Of a stretch of DNA of 64,000 nt, positions 51,861-61,009 are shown in pieces. A program made the translations under genes and the position numbers. This DNA comes from Novosphingobium sp. (GTDB lineage: Bacteria > Pseudomonadota > Alphaproteobacteria > Sphingomonadales > Sphingomonadaceae). Position 1 is the stretch's first letter. Each line of letters opens with the position of its first letter. Location of the stretch: positions 1 to 64,000 of the forward strand of contig NZ_JAIXZS010000070.1 of the NCBI RefSeq assembly GCF_027489515.1, given 5' to 3'. Below the pieces are notes generated by a model. It was not told the DNA's origin, did no database searches, and saw only the letters and a program-made list of their open reading frames with translations.

Positions 51861-52073
51861 ATGCGAAATGCAGCGACCCGGATCGCACCGGCTCTGGTTC
51901 TGGCTTCCGCTTGCCCGACCTCGGCCTCGGCGAAGCCATATGGCTGGTGGGGCGGTTTCCATGATCCGCTGGTCGATGCACAGCATCGGCTCGCGGCCAC
52001 CCGCACAGCGCTTGCGCGCGCAGCGGTCGGCGCAGTACGGGCATTGGGTGGCGGGTTTGGCGAGGAGGCTTGA
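51861..52073 (+). CDS. Small exported hypothetical protein
   Basis: A 70-residue protein with a signal peptide (MRNAATRIAPALVLASA) and a mature part beginning KPYGWWGGFHD, then an Ala/Arg-rich helix. AAGGAG lies eight bases before ATG at 51861; ATG at 51855 is too near that site. It sits 12 bases after the transporter stop and just before tetR, so it is expressed with them. It matches no family I recognise. A Cys follows the signal core (ASACP), but the lipobox is poor. A periplasmic accessory to the pump is possible (inference). Confidence 0.55.
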   Translation: MRNAATRIAPALVLASACPTSASAKPYGWWGGFHDPLVDAQHRLAATRTALARAAVGAVRALGGGFGEEA

Positions 52074-52078
52074 GCGAG

Positions 52079-52666
52079 ATGGCTGACAAGAGCGCCCACA
52101 AGGCGAAGGTCCGCGCGCGCATCCTAGATGAAGCGGCGCGCGCCTTGCGCAGCGGCGGCACCGAGGGGCTCAGCGTGGCCAATCTGATGAAGCGCGCCGG
52201 GCTCACGCATGGCGGCTTCTACGCCCACTTCGAAAGCCGCGAAGATCTGGTGGTTCATGCTGTCGAACGCATGTTCGAGGACAGCACGGCGCTCTGGACG
52301 CGGCACCTTTCCGAAACGGAGAAGGCGCCCGATCCGGCTGCGCTCGTCGACAACTACCTCTCCGAAGCCGCCATGCGCCGCCATGATCAGGGTTGTCCTC
52401 TGCCCTGGCTCTCGGGCGAAGTGCCGCGCATGCCCCCTGCGGCGCAGGCCCGCTTTCAGGACGGTATCGCCCGCATGCGCGCCGCGATCGCCAGAGCACT
52501 GCGCGCCTCTGGAAAGGCGGCGGACAAGGCCGAGGCGCTGGCTGCATCGGCAGTTGCCGAGATGGTCGGTGCCATGACCTTGGCACGCGCCATGGGCGAA
52601 GGGGAGGATGCCGCCGCCATGCTCGCCGTCTCGCGCGAGGCCATCAAGCAGCGGCTCCTGGCCTGA
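52079..52666 (+). CDS. TetR-family regulator
   Basis: A 195-residue TetR-type repressor with the helix-turn-helix EGLSVANLMKRAGLTHGGFYAHF and the C-terminal domain of the AcrR/NemR-like group. ATG at 52079 follows GAGGAGG at 11 bases; a TTG at 52070 overlapping the previous stop is an alternative. As the last gene of the efflux operon it probably represses both divergent units through the repeats at 50205-50235 and is induced by the exported compound. Confidence 0.9.
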   Translation: MADKSAHKAKVRARILDEAARALRSGGTEGLSVANLMKRAGLTHGGFYAHFESREDLVVHAVERMFEDSTALWTRHLSETEKAPDPAALVDNYLSEAAMRRHDQGCPLPWLSGEVPRMPPAAQARFQDGIARMRAAIARALRASGKAADKAEALAASAVAEMVGAMTLARAMGEGEDAAAMLAVSREAIKQRLLA

Positions 52667-52771
52667 CGAGTGGTTTCCGCAGGGCGGCAGGTGCTGAGAT
52701 ATCGGCTCTGCGACCAGCTACCGTGCCCTCCCCTGGAGAGCCTGGGCCGACATCGACCATCCTGAATGTTA

Positions 52772-52806
52772 GGGCAGCGCGCTACCACATTGTCGGCGCG
52801 CTGCCC
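52772..52806. terminator. Hairpin between convergent tetR and PQQ dehydrogenase genes
   Basis: GGGCAGCGCGC and GCGCGCTGCCC form a perfect 11-pair stem around a 13-base loop, in the 189-base gap between converging genes. It is strong enough to act as a terminator for either side; no clear T run follows. Confidence 0.5.
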
Positions 52807-52855
52807 CTTCCCCAACTCACAGCTGCATATCTGTGCTTCTGGGACCGACGGTCCC

Positions 52856-54979
52856 TCAGCGCGATGCCAGTGCCTTGTCCTCGTTGGCGCGCTTGATGAT
52901 ATACATGCGGATCGCCTCGGCATCGGGGGCCTTGAGCACAGCCTTGAACGAAACCATGCCCATCTCGTGGAGCTGGCCGCCGATCACGATGGCCTTCAGC
53001 GCCTCGGCCGAACCGATGACGCCGGAGTGGCGCAAGTCGGGGTTGAGGCTGCCAGAGATGGCCGCGTCACCGTGGCACATGGCGCAATAGCGGCCATAAA
53101 GCTGCCCGCCGTGCGTCGCCTGGGCCGTGGTGCCGGTAAACGGCGGCGGATCGAGCACCATCTGGTTCATCGGCGGCGGTGCAGGCAACTGGCCCTTTGC
53201 GCCAAGCTTGAACACGAGCAGGCGGCTGATGTTGCGGCCGGCACCACCCTTGTTGGCCAGCACCCCTGTTGCGACATCCCATACCCCGCCCCAGCCGACG
53301 AGGATAGCGACATACTGTTCGCCGCCGATGGCATACGTCATGGGCGCGGCGATGATCCCGGTCTGGGCCGGGAACGACCACAGCTTCTGGCCCTTGTCGG
53401 CTGTATAGGCCACGAACTCGCCCGAAGCGGTCCCCTGGAACACCAGATTGCCGGCAGTTGAAAGCACGCCGCCGTTCGAGGGGCCGACATGATCGACTTT
53501 CCACGCTGCCTTCTTGTTCACCACGTCCCACGCGACGAGCTGGCCGGTGCTGGCCGCCTTGGCGCCTTCCTGAACCTTGAGATCGGCCGGCATCGCCACG
53601 GCATAGCCGTCCATTCCGATCGACCACCCGAAGTTGCCCGGCTTCCAGTCCTTGGCGGCAAGGTAAGGCCATCCAGCGAGGTTGGTCGGGATATAGAGAT
53701 AGCCGGTCTTCGGGCTGTAGCTCTGCGGCTGCCAGCTGTGTGCACCGACCGCGCCGGGCAGGCTCACGAAGGCCTTGCCGGTCTTTTCATATTGCGCATC
53801 CGGGTTGATCTTGGGTCGGCCGGTTTCCGGATCGAGGCCGGTGGCCCAGTTCACCGGCACCCAGGGCGTGCCGGAGAGGAATTTGCCGGTCTTCACGTCG
53901 AGCAGATAGACATGCCCGTTCTTCGGGGCATGCATGGCGACATGGCGCTTCTCGCCGTTGATCGTCACATCGGCGATGGTGATCTGCTGGTCGGAATCGA
54001 AGTCCCAGCGGTCTTCCGGTGTTTCCTGATAATGCCAGGCATACTGCCCCGTATCGGCGTTCACCGCCACAATCGAAGACGTGTAGAGGCTGTCGCCCTC
54101 ACGCCCGTTCGCCGCCGGATTCCAAGGTTCGGCATTGCCAGTACCAAAGAGGACGAGGTTGGTTTCGGGATCGTAAGTGATCGAATCCCAGACAGTGCCG
54201 CCGCCACCGAGTTCCCACCACTTGTTGCCCCAGGTCTTTGCCGCAGCCTCATGCGCGGCCTTGTTGAGGCCTTCCTTGCCGAAGCCCTGCGCCGGATTGC
54301 CCGGCACGGTGTTGAAGCGCCAGACCTGGTTGCCGGTCTCGGTGTCATAGGCTGCGAGATAGCCCCGCGCCTTGTATTCGGAGCCCGCTGCACCGATCAG
54401 CACGCGGCCCTTCACGATGCGCGGCGCGCCGGTGATGGTGTAGTCGGTCTGGTTGGGGACCACGGTTTTCGACCAGAGGACGGCGCCGCTTTTCTGATCA
54501 AGAGCGATCAGACGGCCATCAAGGGCGGCCACGAACAGCTTGTCGCCATAAAGCGCCACACCGCGGTTCACCGCATCGCAGCAGGCGCGGTAAAGCGTGT
54601 CGCGCGGTACCTTGGGATCGAAGGCCCAGAGCGGCTTACCGGTCCTGGCATCATAGGCTTTCACCATCGACCATGCGGTGGTGACATAGAGCACGCCGTC
54701 ATGCACCAGAGGCGTCGCTTCCTGACCGCGCGCGGTGTCCATATCGGCGTACCAGGCAAGGCCCAGCTGATCGACGTTGTACTCGTTGACCATTGTGAGC
54801 GGAGAGAACCGCTGTTCGGCGTAGTCTCCGCCATAAGTCAGCCATTCGGCGCCGGGCACGGCGCGCAGCATGGTATCGGTGACGGTGGCCATTGCACCCG
54901 TTGTTGCCATCGCGCCCACAGCCATCGCCAGACCGGATGCCAGACCGAGCTTTCGCACAAGCGAAATCCGCATACCCAT
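52856..54979 (-). CDS. PQQ-dependent quinohaemoprotein alcohol dehydrogenase
   Basis: A 707-residue periplasmic enzyme. After a signal peptide (about 1-39) comes the eight-bladed PQQ propeller with the vicinal disulfide Cys133-Cys134 (RACCDA) and GNAEPWN (281-287), the metal-site Asn region. The catalytic Asp is Asp326 in RWDFDSD, and Asp328 follows two residues on, the position whose Asp marks lanthanide-using relatives. A fused cytochrome c domain has CAMCH (632-636). It oxidises alcohols and passes electrons to a cytochrome or oxidase. ATG at 54979 follows AGGAG well. No PQQ synthesis genes are in the window. The 145-base gap upstream (54980-55124) was not resolved further. Confidence 0.93.
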   Translation of the reverse strand: MGMRISLVRKLGLASGLAMAVGAMATTGAMATVTDTMLRAVPGAEWLTYGGDYAEQRFSPLTMVNEYNVDQLGLAWYADMDTARGQEATPLVHDGVLYVTTAWSMVKAYDARTGKPLWAFDPKVPRDTLYRACCDAVNRGVALYGDKLFVAALDGRLIALDQKSGAVLWSKTVVPNQTDYTITGAPRIVKGRVLIGAAGSEYKARGYLAAYDTETGNQVWRFNTVPGNPAQGFGKEGLNKAAHEAAAKTWGNKWWELGGGGTVWDSITYDPETNLVLFGTGNAEPWNPAANGREGDSLYTSSIVAVNADTGQYAWHYQETPEDRWDFDSDQQITIADVTINGEKRHVAMHAPKNGHVYLLDVKTGKFLSGTPWVPVNWATGLDPETGRPKINPDAQYEKTGKAFVSLPGAVGAHSWQPQSYSPKTGYLYIPTNLAGWPYLAAKDWKPGNFGWSIGMDGYAVAMPADLKVQEGAKAASTGQLVAWDVVNKKAAWKVDHVGPSNGGVLSTAGNLVFQGTASGEFVAYTADKGQKLWSFPAQTGIIAAPMTYAIGGEQYVAILVGWGGVWDVATGVLANKGGAGRNISRLLVFKLGAKGQLPAPPPMNQMVLDPPPFTGTTAQATHGGQLYGRYCAMCHGDAAISGSLNPDLRHSGVIGSAEALKAIVIGGQLHEMGMVSFKAVLKAPDAEAIRMYIIKRANEDKALASR

Positions 54980-55124
54980 ATCTCTCTCCTCGCGGCCCGG
55001 CATTGCCCGGGTCCTTGTTCATCGACAGGTTAAACCACCGTCTCTGATTGCACCACATAACGCGCACCAGTACGATGATTTATCTGGCCATTTTTCTGGC
55101 TTTCTTTGCCATTATCAGAGGCTG

Positions 55125-55751
55125 TCAGGGGCAGGGTCGTGCGCCCTCCTTCCGCAGCATCGCGATGAAGGCTGCAGCGATGTCGGCGGGTGTGTAGCGG
55201 CCCTTGCGGTACCACGTCTGTGACCAGTTCAGGCTGCCGAACAGAGCGACCTTAAACAGCCAGCGATCGGTTTCGGGCTCAAGCGGCAGCGCAGCAATCA
55301 GCTTCTCGAAATGGCGCTCGTAGCGGTCTCGCTCAGCATTCAGCGTCGCTAGGATTGCAGGCGGAAACGAGCGCATGAACTCCGGGCTGACGATCCGCGC
55401 ATAGTCGCCGCCATCGAGCAGGGTCGAAAGATGCGCGGCGCAAGCGGCTTCGATCGCCTGCCACGGTTCGTTGGTCGTATGGCAGAGCGCCTCGGCAATT
55501 GCTTCCTCGAACCGGGCCACACCCTTGCGGTAGACGGCGAGAAGCAGGTCTTCCTTGGATCGGAAGTGGTAATACATCGAGCCCGGCAACATGCCGACAG
55601 CGCCGGCGATGTCGCGGATAGAGGTTCCGTCGTATCCCTTCGTCGCGAACATCGCCGCCGCTGCATCGAGCAGCGCCTCGCGGCGGCTTTCGCCTCCGCG
55701 TGCTTCCACCTTCGCCGGGGACTTGCTGCGTGTCTTCGTCTGCGTGTTCAC
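55125..55751 (-). CDS. TetR-family regulator, KstR2/FadR-like
   Basis: A 208-residue TetR repressor with a Lys/Arg-rich N-terminal tail and the helix-turn-helix TSIRDIAGAVGMLPGSMYYHF, a form common in regulators of fatty-acid and steroid degradation such as KstR2. Those repressors usually sense an acyl-CoA. It lies 18 bases after the thiolase stop and is last in the operon P450 - acyl-CoA ligase - thiolase - regulator. The operon's upstream region holds a motif close to the KstR2 site (59845-59865). Confidence 0.88.
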   Translation of the reverse strand: MNTQTKTRSKSPAKVEARGGESRREALLDAAAAMFATKGYDGTSIRDIAGAVGMLPGSMYYHFRSKEDLLLAVYRKGVARFEEAIAEALCHTTNEPWQAIEAACAAHLSTLLDGGDYARIVSPEFMRSFPPAILATLNAERDRYERHFEKLIAALPLEPETDRWLFKVALFGSLNWSQTWYRKGRYTPADIAAAFIAMLRKEGARPCP

Positions 55752-55769
55752 CCGGCCTCCCCTGCTGTC

Positions 55770-57020
55770 TCAATCGCGCTGCAGGATGATAACGGAGCAG
55801 GCCGCTTCATCGAAGCCCATCACGCCGCCGCCGTTCTCCGCCAGCGCAGCTCGCGCGCCGCTGACCTGCCGGGGGCCGGCCTCACCCCTCAGCTGCAGCA
55901 TGAGTTCGTCGATCATCGAAAGGCCGGTGGCGCCCACCGGGTGCCCCTTGCTGACAAGCCCGCCCGAAAGGTTGATCGGGATCGAGCCCCCCAGCGCGGT
56001 CGCGCCGCTTTCCGCAAGCCGCCCGCCTTCGCCGATACCGCAGAAGCCGAGCATTTCGGACTGGTAGAGCTCGCAGAACGAGGTTGCATCGTGGACTTCA
56101 GCAAGATCGATGTCGGCAGCCGTAAGCCCCGAAGCCTTATAGGCCTGCTCGGCGGCGAGCTTCGACAGCCCCGGCTCGTCCAGCCGGCGATACTTGCCCG
56201 CCGTCATCGTACTTGCCGCGATGCGAACTGCGCGGGCACGGACGGCCGCTGGCTGGCGCGCGAGCCATGCGCCCGAGCAGACCAGCGCAGCCGCCGCGCC
56301 ATCACCGATCGGCGCACACATCGCGCGGGTAAGCGGCCAGCTGATCGGCCGGTCGGCGAGGACATCCTCGGGCGAAAGGGCAAAGCGGTACTGTGCCTTG
56401 GGATTGTGCGCCGAGGCGGTGTGGTTCTTGGCGCAGGCGATTGCGATCTGGCGCTCGGTGGTGCCATGGGTGCGCATGTGCCAGGCCGCCTGCATGGCAT
56501 AGGTGTCCATGAAGATCGTGCGGCCCGGTCCGGGTTCGAACGGCTTGCCTGCGGCTTCGCCCGCCGCTGCGTAATAGGTGAGCCACTCCTCGCGGTCATA
56601 TTGGTCGATGCCGCCGTCGAACAGCGCCATGGTCCGTTCGGGGCTTGCGGGGTTGAAGGTCTTCTCGACGCCGATGGCGATGCTGAGATCGGTCTGGCCG
56701 CTAAGCACGTCCTTCCACGCCCCGTGCAGCGCGATCGAGGCCGTAGCGCAGCCACCTTCGACGTTGATGACCGGCACGCGTTCAGGAAACAGCCCTTCCC
56801 GCACCAGCGGGGTGAGGCAGACCTGCCCGCGGATGCTGCCCTGCCCATCGGTCCACATGCCGCAATTGCCGAACCAGGCCATGCCTATGTCGTTGCCATT
56901 GGCGAGGCCGGCATCGGCCAGCACGCCCAGATAGACCTCCCGCGTCAGGTCCTTGTGGCTCCGGTCGGGAAACTTGCCGAAGCTGCTCGAATAGCTGCCG
57001 ACGATGTAGGCGTCTGTCAT
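55770..57020 (-). CDS. SCP-x-like thiolase (acetyl-CoA acetyltransferase family)
   Basis: A 416-residue thiolase of the SCP-x/lipid-transfer group. The nucleophile is Cys91 in EGGCATASIALHGA; HDATSFCELYQSEMLG and GHPVGATG carry the remaining active-site His region. Members of this group act on branched or steroid-side-chain acyl-CoAs, by thiolysis or aldol cleavage. No DUF35 OB-fold partner gene, which often accompanies such thiolases, is adjacent. ATG at 57020 overlaps the ligase stop by ATGA. Confidence 0.9.
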   Translation of the reverse strand: MTDAYIVGSYSSSFGKFPDRSHKDLTREVYLGVLADAGLANGNDIGMAWFGNCGMWTDGQGSIRGQVCLTPLVREGLFPERVPVINVEGGCATASIALHGAWKDVLSGQTDLSIAIGVEKTFNPASPERTMALFDGGIDQYDREEWLTYYAAAGEAAGKPFEPGPGRTIFMDTYAMQAAWHMRTHGTTERQIAIACAKNHTASAHNPKAQYRFALSPEDVLADRPISWPLTRAMCAPIGDGAAAALVCSGAWLARQPAAVRARAVRIAASTMTAGKYRRLDEPGLSKLAAEQAYKASGLTAADIDLAEVHDATSFCELYQSEMLGFCGIGEGGRLAESGATALGGSIPINLSGGLVSKGHPVGATGLSMIDELMLQLRGEAGPRQVSGARAALAENGGGVMGFDEAACSVIILQRD

Positions 57021-58552
57021 TGGCTCTTGTCCCACCACGGTGCGCGCAGTTCGCGCTTCAGCACCTTGCCAAGGGCATTGCGCGGAAACGCGGTTCTCAG
57101 TTCGAGACCCGCCAGCCGCTGCGTCCGCGCGAGCCGGGCATTCGCCCATTCCAGCAGCGCTGCCGGATCGGGCGCACCGCGGGGAATGACGAGCGCCAGC
57201 GGTGTTTCGCCCCACTTGGGATGGGGAATGCCGATCACGGTGACGTCCTGCACTTCGGGATGTTCGCCGATCACCGCTTCGAGGTCGGCAGGAAAAATGT
57301 TGAAGCCGCCAGAGAGGATCATGTCCTTCTTGCGGTCAACGATGTGGAGGAAGCCCTCTTCATCGACAAAGCCCAGATCGCCGCTGCGCAGAAAGGCCTC
57401 GCCCGACGGGCTGTGCCAGAGGATCGCTTCGTCGAGATCGGGGCGGTTGTGATAGCCGGCCATCGCACCGAGCCCGGTGCCGACGATCTCACCGACTTCG
57501 CCGCGCGGGCACTCCCTGTCGTCGCTGCCGACGATGCGCAGGTCAAAACCGATCACCGGGCGGCCGACTGCACCGGGACGCGCAGGCGCATCGCCGGGCT
57601 TGCGCATCGTCGCGAACCCTTCGCTGAACCCATAGAGTTCGTAGACATGCGGCGTCATCCGCTCGATCACGCCCTCGCGCGTATCTGCTCGCAGCGAAGA
57701 GCCGGCGGAAAGCAGGCAGCGGAGACTGGAGATATCGTGCGTGCCGAGCGCGGGATCATCAAGTGTGACGATGCACTGGGTCGGCACCATGAAGGCGTGA
57801 GTGACCCTGTGCCTTTCGATGAGCGCCAGCGCGCCGGACGGGCTGAACTGCTCCATGATGACGACCGTCGCGCCCAGCAGCAGCGGCGGCAGGACCATGA
57901 ACATCGTGCCGTTCGAATAAAGCGCGGTGGTGACAAGCGCGACGGTCTCACGCGACATGCCAAGCTCCAGCGCGTTGGACCACGCGAAATGCGTGCGCGC
58001 GCCATGGCTTTGCACGATGCCCTTGGGCAGGCCGGTGGTGCCCGAGCTGTAGATGATGTTGAAGCGGTCTTCCGGGCGGCTCTGGACGCCGGGATCGCTC
58101 TCAGCCGCGGCGGCGAGCAACGTGTCGCCAGCTTCCCAGCCTTCTCCATCGAAGCCGATGGCGATGCGCCTCACGCTCGCGGGAAGCGCGGCAGAATCCA
58201 CCAGGGCGCGGTTTGCGGGCGAAACGAACACGGTCTGCGCGCCGCTGTCAGCCATCATCGTCGCGATTTGCGCGCCGGTAAGAAGGCCGCTGATCGGCAC
58301 CATGCAGGCACCGGACTTGACCACACCGAACATGACCTCGAGCATTTCGAGCGAATTGGTCATGACCAGCGCGACCGGCTCATCATGGCGCACACCCATT
58401 GCGCGAAGGGCGTTGGCGACCCGGTTGGTCGCGCGGTCGAATTCCCCCCAGGTCAGCTGCCTGTCACCGCAGATCGCCGCGATCCGGTCCGGCGCGAAGC
58501 GGGCGTGGGCGGCCCAGACACGGGCCATGCCAAAGGCAGGGACTTCGATCAT
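57017..58552 (-). CDS. AMP-forming acyl-CoA ligase
   Basis: A 511-residue acyl-CoA synthetase. The ATP motif is [12 protein letters not shown], then YGFSEGFA, the hinge [13 protein letters not shown] and the C-terminal Lys in GKVLKREL. It activates a carboxylic acid to its CoA thioester for beta-oxidation. It is joined by ATGA overlaps to the P450 gene upstream and the thiolase gene downstream, which suggests a path of hydroxylation or oxidation to an acid, CoA activation and thiolytic cleavage (inference). Confidence 0.93.
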   Translation of the reverse strand: MIEVPAFGMARVWAAHARFAPDRIAAICGDRQLTWGEFDRATNRVANALRAMGVRHDEPVALVMTNSLEMLEVMFGVVKSGACMVPISGLLTGAQIATMMADSGAQTVFVSPANRALVDSAALPASVRRIAIGFDGEGWEAGDTLLAAAAESDPGVQSRPEDRFNIIYSSGTTGLPKGIVQSHGARTHFAWSNALELGMSRETVALVTTALYSNGTMFMVLPPLLLGATVVIMEQFSPSGALALIERHRVTHAFMVPTQCIVTLDDPALGTHDISSLRCLLSAGSSLRADTREGVIERMTPHVYELYGFSEGFATMRKPGDAPARPGAVGRPVIGFDLRIVGSDDRECPRGEVGEIVGTGLGAMAGYHNRPDLDEAILWHSPSGEAFLRSGDLGFVDEEGFLHIVDRKKDMILSGGFNIFPADLEAVIGEHPEVQDVTVIGIPHPKWGETPLALVIPRGAPDPAALLEWANARLARTQRLAGLELRTAFPRNALGKVLKRELRAPWWDKSQ

Positions 58553-59793
58553 CGCACGTCTTCCATGCACCTCTGGCCCGTGACCATCGGCATTTCACGC
58601 ACGCCGCGCATGGTCAGCGTGTCCATGTATTCCACCGTCTCGGTCGCCATGGCCACATCAGGAAAGCGCGCGAAGAAGCGGCTGATGGCAATGCGCGCCT
58701 CGGCCCGGGCCAGCGGTGCGCCGAGACAGAAATGGATGCCGTGGTTGAAGGTCAGGTGCCGGTTGGGCGTGCGGCCAATGTCGAACGTTGCAGCGGCCTC
58801 GAACACGGCGGGATCATGGTTGGCAGCATTGACCATGGCATAGACCCGGTCGCCCTTGCGCAGTTCCTTGCCGCGCATTTCGAACGGCTCCTTGACCACG
58901 CGCACGACCGCGCCGGTGGGGCCTTCGAAGCGCAGCATTTCCTCGACCGCACTGGCGATCAGCGAAGGATCGGCGATGAGCTGCGCCTTTTGCTCGGGAT
59001 TGGCGAGCAGCGCGCGGATGCCGTTGCCGATGAGGTTGGTGGTTGTCTCGTGCCCGGCAAAAAGGAACAGGATGCACGAGCCGATCACTTCGTCCTCGGT
59101 GATCTGGCCGGTCTGCTCCAGCATGACGAAGTGCGAGATGACATCGCCGCGCGGCCGCACCTGACGGTCCTTCGCGGCAGCCCTGAAGTAATCCGCCATG
59201 GCGACGATGCCGGCGCGCCCGGTTTCGTACTTGTCACCAGTGTCGGTGGCATTGCCGAGAAAGGGCTGCAACTGCATCGACCAGTCACGCAAGCGGTCCA
59301 TGTCTTCGCGCGGGACGCCGAGCAGGTCCATGATCACGCTGGCCGGGAGGGGATTGGCAAATTCGCTGATGCATTCGAACCGGCCATCACCGCGCGCCGC
59401 GATCCGGTCGAGCAGGCCGTCCGCCAGTTCGGCGATCCCGCCCTCCAGATCGCGCATCACGGCAGGAGTGACGACCTTGTTGAGCAGCGTGCGCAGCCGG
59501 GTGTGATCAGGCGGATCCTTGAACACGACCCAGGTGTTCAGATAGCGGATGAGGTCGGCAAGCCGCGCGCGTTCCTCGCCCTGCTGGCTGTCGAAAAACG
59601 GGGTCAGCCGATCCGAGGTCACGCCGCTGTTCATCTGCACCGATTTCACGTCGTCATGCCGCGTGAGCACCCAGCCCTTGAGCAGCGGCGACCAGTGCAC
59701 CGGGTCTTCGGCCTGCAAGCGCAGCAAAGTCTCCAGCGGGCGCTGGATGACGCCTGGATCACGCGGATCGAAGACCAAACCGGGGGTGGACAT
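58549..59793 (-). CDS. Cytochrome P450 (terpenoid/steroid-type bacterial P450)
   Basis: A 414-residue soluble P450 with the haem motif FNHGIHFCLG (about Cys356), the I-helix LFAGHETTTNL, the ExxR (EEMLR) and the usual ARAEARIAISRFF after the haem loop. It resembles the CYP family group in proteobacteria that hydroxylates terpenes, steroids or alkyl chains. ATG at 59793 is used; the longer frame extends through the promoter. It is the first gene of the operon with acyl-CoA ligase, thiolase and TetR. No ferredoxin gene is present. Confidence 0.92.
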   Translation of the reverse strand: MSTPGLVFDPRDPGVIQRPLETLLRLQAEDPVHWSPLLKGWVLTRHDDVKSVQMNSGVTSDRLTPFFDSQQGEERARLADLIRYLNTWVVFKDPPDHTRLRTLLNKVVTPAVMRDLEGGIAELADGLLDRIAARGDGRFECISEFANPLPASVIMDLLGVPREDMDRLRDWSMQLQPFLGNATDTGDKYETGRAGIVAMADYFRAAAKDRQVRPRGDVISHFVMLEQTGQITEDEVIGSCILFLFAGHETTTNLIGNGIRALLANPEQKAQLIADPSLIASAVEEMLRFEGPTGAVVRVVKEPFEMRGKELRKGDRVYAMVNAANHDPAVFEAAATFDIGRTPNRHLTFNHGIHFCLGAPLARAEARIAISRFFARFPDVAMATETVEYMDTLTMRGVREMPMVTGQRCMEDVR

Positions 59794-59844
59794 GATGCAG
59801 GAAAAACTCCGGAAATTCCTGCTTTGGCTATCACCCGGCCCTTG

Positions 59845-59865
59845 CCAAAGCAATCGCTTGTTTGG
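59845..59865. promoter_or_regulatory. KstR2-like inverted repeat in the divergent P450/EthD promoter
   Basis: CCAAAGCAATCGCTTGTTTGG is an imperfect palindrome. Its centre matches the KstR2 operator consensus AnCAAGnnCTTGnT (from memory) except for one base. It lies 52 bases upstream of the P450 start and 77 upstream of the EthD-like start, so it could control both. Confidence 0.45.
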
Positions 59866-59941
59866 TAGCGTCTCCTCCAGATTAAAAAGGGGCGGGCTGA
59901 ACCCGCTGCATTGTGCGCACGATGGCGCGGGAGAGAACGTG

Positions 59942-60259
59942 ATGCTCAAGCTTGTTGCCGTGTGGTCGGCGCCGCAGCCCGAAGACCGCGATGCCTTCGA
60001 AACCGCTTACGCCAATGTGCACGCGCCGCTCGCGCGGGCTCTGCCGAACCTCACCAGTCTCGAGACCATCCTCGTCGGCGAAGGGCTCGAAGGCGCACCG
60101 TCAGAGGCGTATCGATTTGCGATCATGACCTGGCCGGACAAGGCCGCAATGGAGCGCGATGAACAAACGCCGGAATGGCTCGCGCTGCGGGCCGATGCCG
60201 GCGGAATGATCGAACGTTTCGGCGTTACGCTGACGTCCTCCATTGGCCACGTTGGCTAG
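59942..60259 (+). CDS. EthD-like small dimeric alpha-beta barrel protein
   Basis: A 105-residue protein beginning MLKLVAVWSAPQPEDRDAFETAYANVHAPLAR, the pattern of EthD/stress-responsive dimeric alpha-beta barrels, with a conserved His in the N-VHAPL segment. Such proteins occur in degradation operons beside P450s (EthD in ether breakdown) and may aid substrate handling. GGGAG lies upstream of ATG at 59942. It is nine bases before the SDR gene and divergent from the P450 operon. Confidence 0.78.
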   Translation: MLKLVAVWSAPQPEDRDAFETAYANVHAPLARALPNLTSLETILVGEGLEGAPSEAYRFAIMTWPDKAAMERDEQTPEWLALRADAGGMIERFGVTLTSSIGHVG

Positions 60260-60268
60260 GCCCGCGCG

Positions 60269-61009
60269 ATGGCCATTCTCGTCACCGGCGGCACCAAGGG
60301 TATCGGCCTTGCAATCGCGCGGCGTTTTGCCAAGCCCGATGTCGATGTGTTCCTGAACTTCCGCGCCGATCAGGATTCCGCCGATAAGGCCAAGGCCGAG
60401 ATCGAAGCGGCGGGCGCGCGCTGCCATCTGATCCAGGGCGACGTCCGCACACCCGAGGGGGCCAAGGCGGTGGTTGCGGCGGTGGCCGCGAAGTCCCAGC
60501 GGCTCGACCAGCTCGTCCACTGCGCGGTCAAGGTCATCCCCGAGCCGCTGCTCACCGTTGATCCGGTGGCGTTCACCGAGGCGATCAATCTCAACGGCAC
60601 GGCGCTGGTCTATCTTGCGCAGGCCGCTGTGCCGCTGTTCCGGCGCGGGAGTACGGTGTTCTTCCTATCGAGCCGGGGCAGCCGCACTGTCATTCCAAAC
60701 TATGCCGCCGTCGGCGCGGGCAAGTCGCTGGCGGAAAGCCTGATCCGCTACCTTGCCTTCGAACTTGCGCCGCTGGGCGTGCGCGCCAATTGCGTGGCGC
60801 CGAGCGCGGTCGATACCGAGGCACTGCGGCAGGTCTACGGCGAGCAGACCGAAGAGATCATGCGCCAGTCTGCCGCTGCCAGCCCGAGCGGACGCAACGT
60901 GGTCGAAGACGATTACTGCAGCCTGATCGAGTACCTTGCGAGCCCATCCGCCGCGATGATCCAGGGCCAGGTCGTGTTCGTGACCGGTGGCTCCTATCTC
61001 GCGGCCTAA
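60269..61009 (+). CDS. SDR resembling enoyl reductase III (FabL-like)
   Basis: A 246-residue SDR with ILVTGGTKGIG at the N terminus. Ser134 is followed by Tyr145 and Lys152 with six residues between (NYAAVGAGKSL), the spacing of enoyl-ACP reductases rather than the classical YxxxK. NYAAVGAGKSL and MIQGQVVFVTGG closely follow the Bacillus FabL pattern (from memory). It may reduce a 2-enoyl thioester in this degradation cluster or be a carveol-type dehydrogenase. Its stop overlaps the converging ligase stop by four bases. Confidence 0.82.
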   Translation: MAILVTGGTKGIGLAIARRFAKPDVDVFLNFRADQDSADKAKAEIEAAGARCHLIQGDVRTPEGAKAVVAAVAAKSQRLDQLVHCAVKVIPEPLLTVDPVAFTEAINLNGTALVYLAQAAVPLFRRGSTVFFLSSRGSRTVIPNYAAVGAGKSLAESLIRYLAFELAPLGVRANCVAPSAVDTEALRQVYGEQTEEIMRQSAAASPSGRNVVEDDYCSLIEYLASPSAAMIQGQVVFVTGGSYLAA

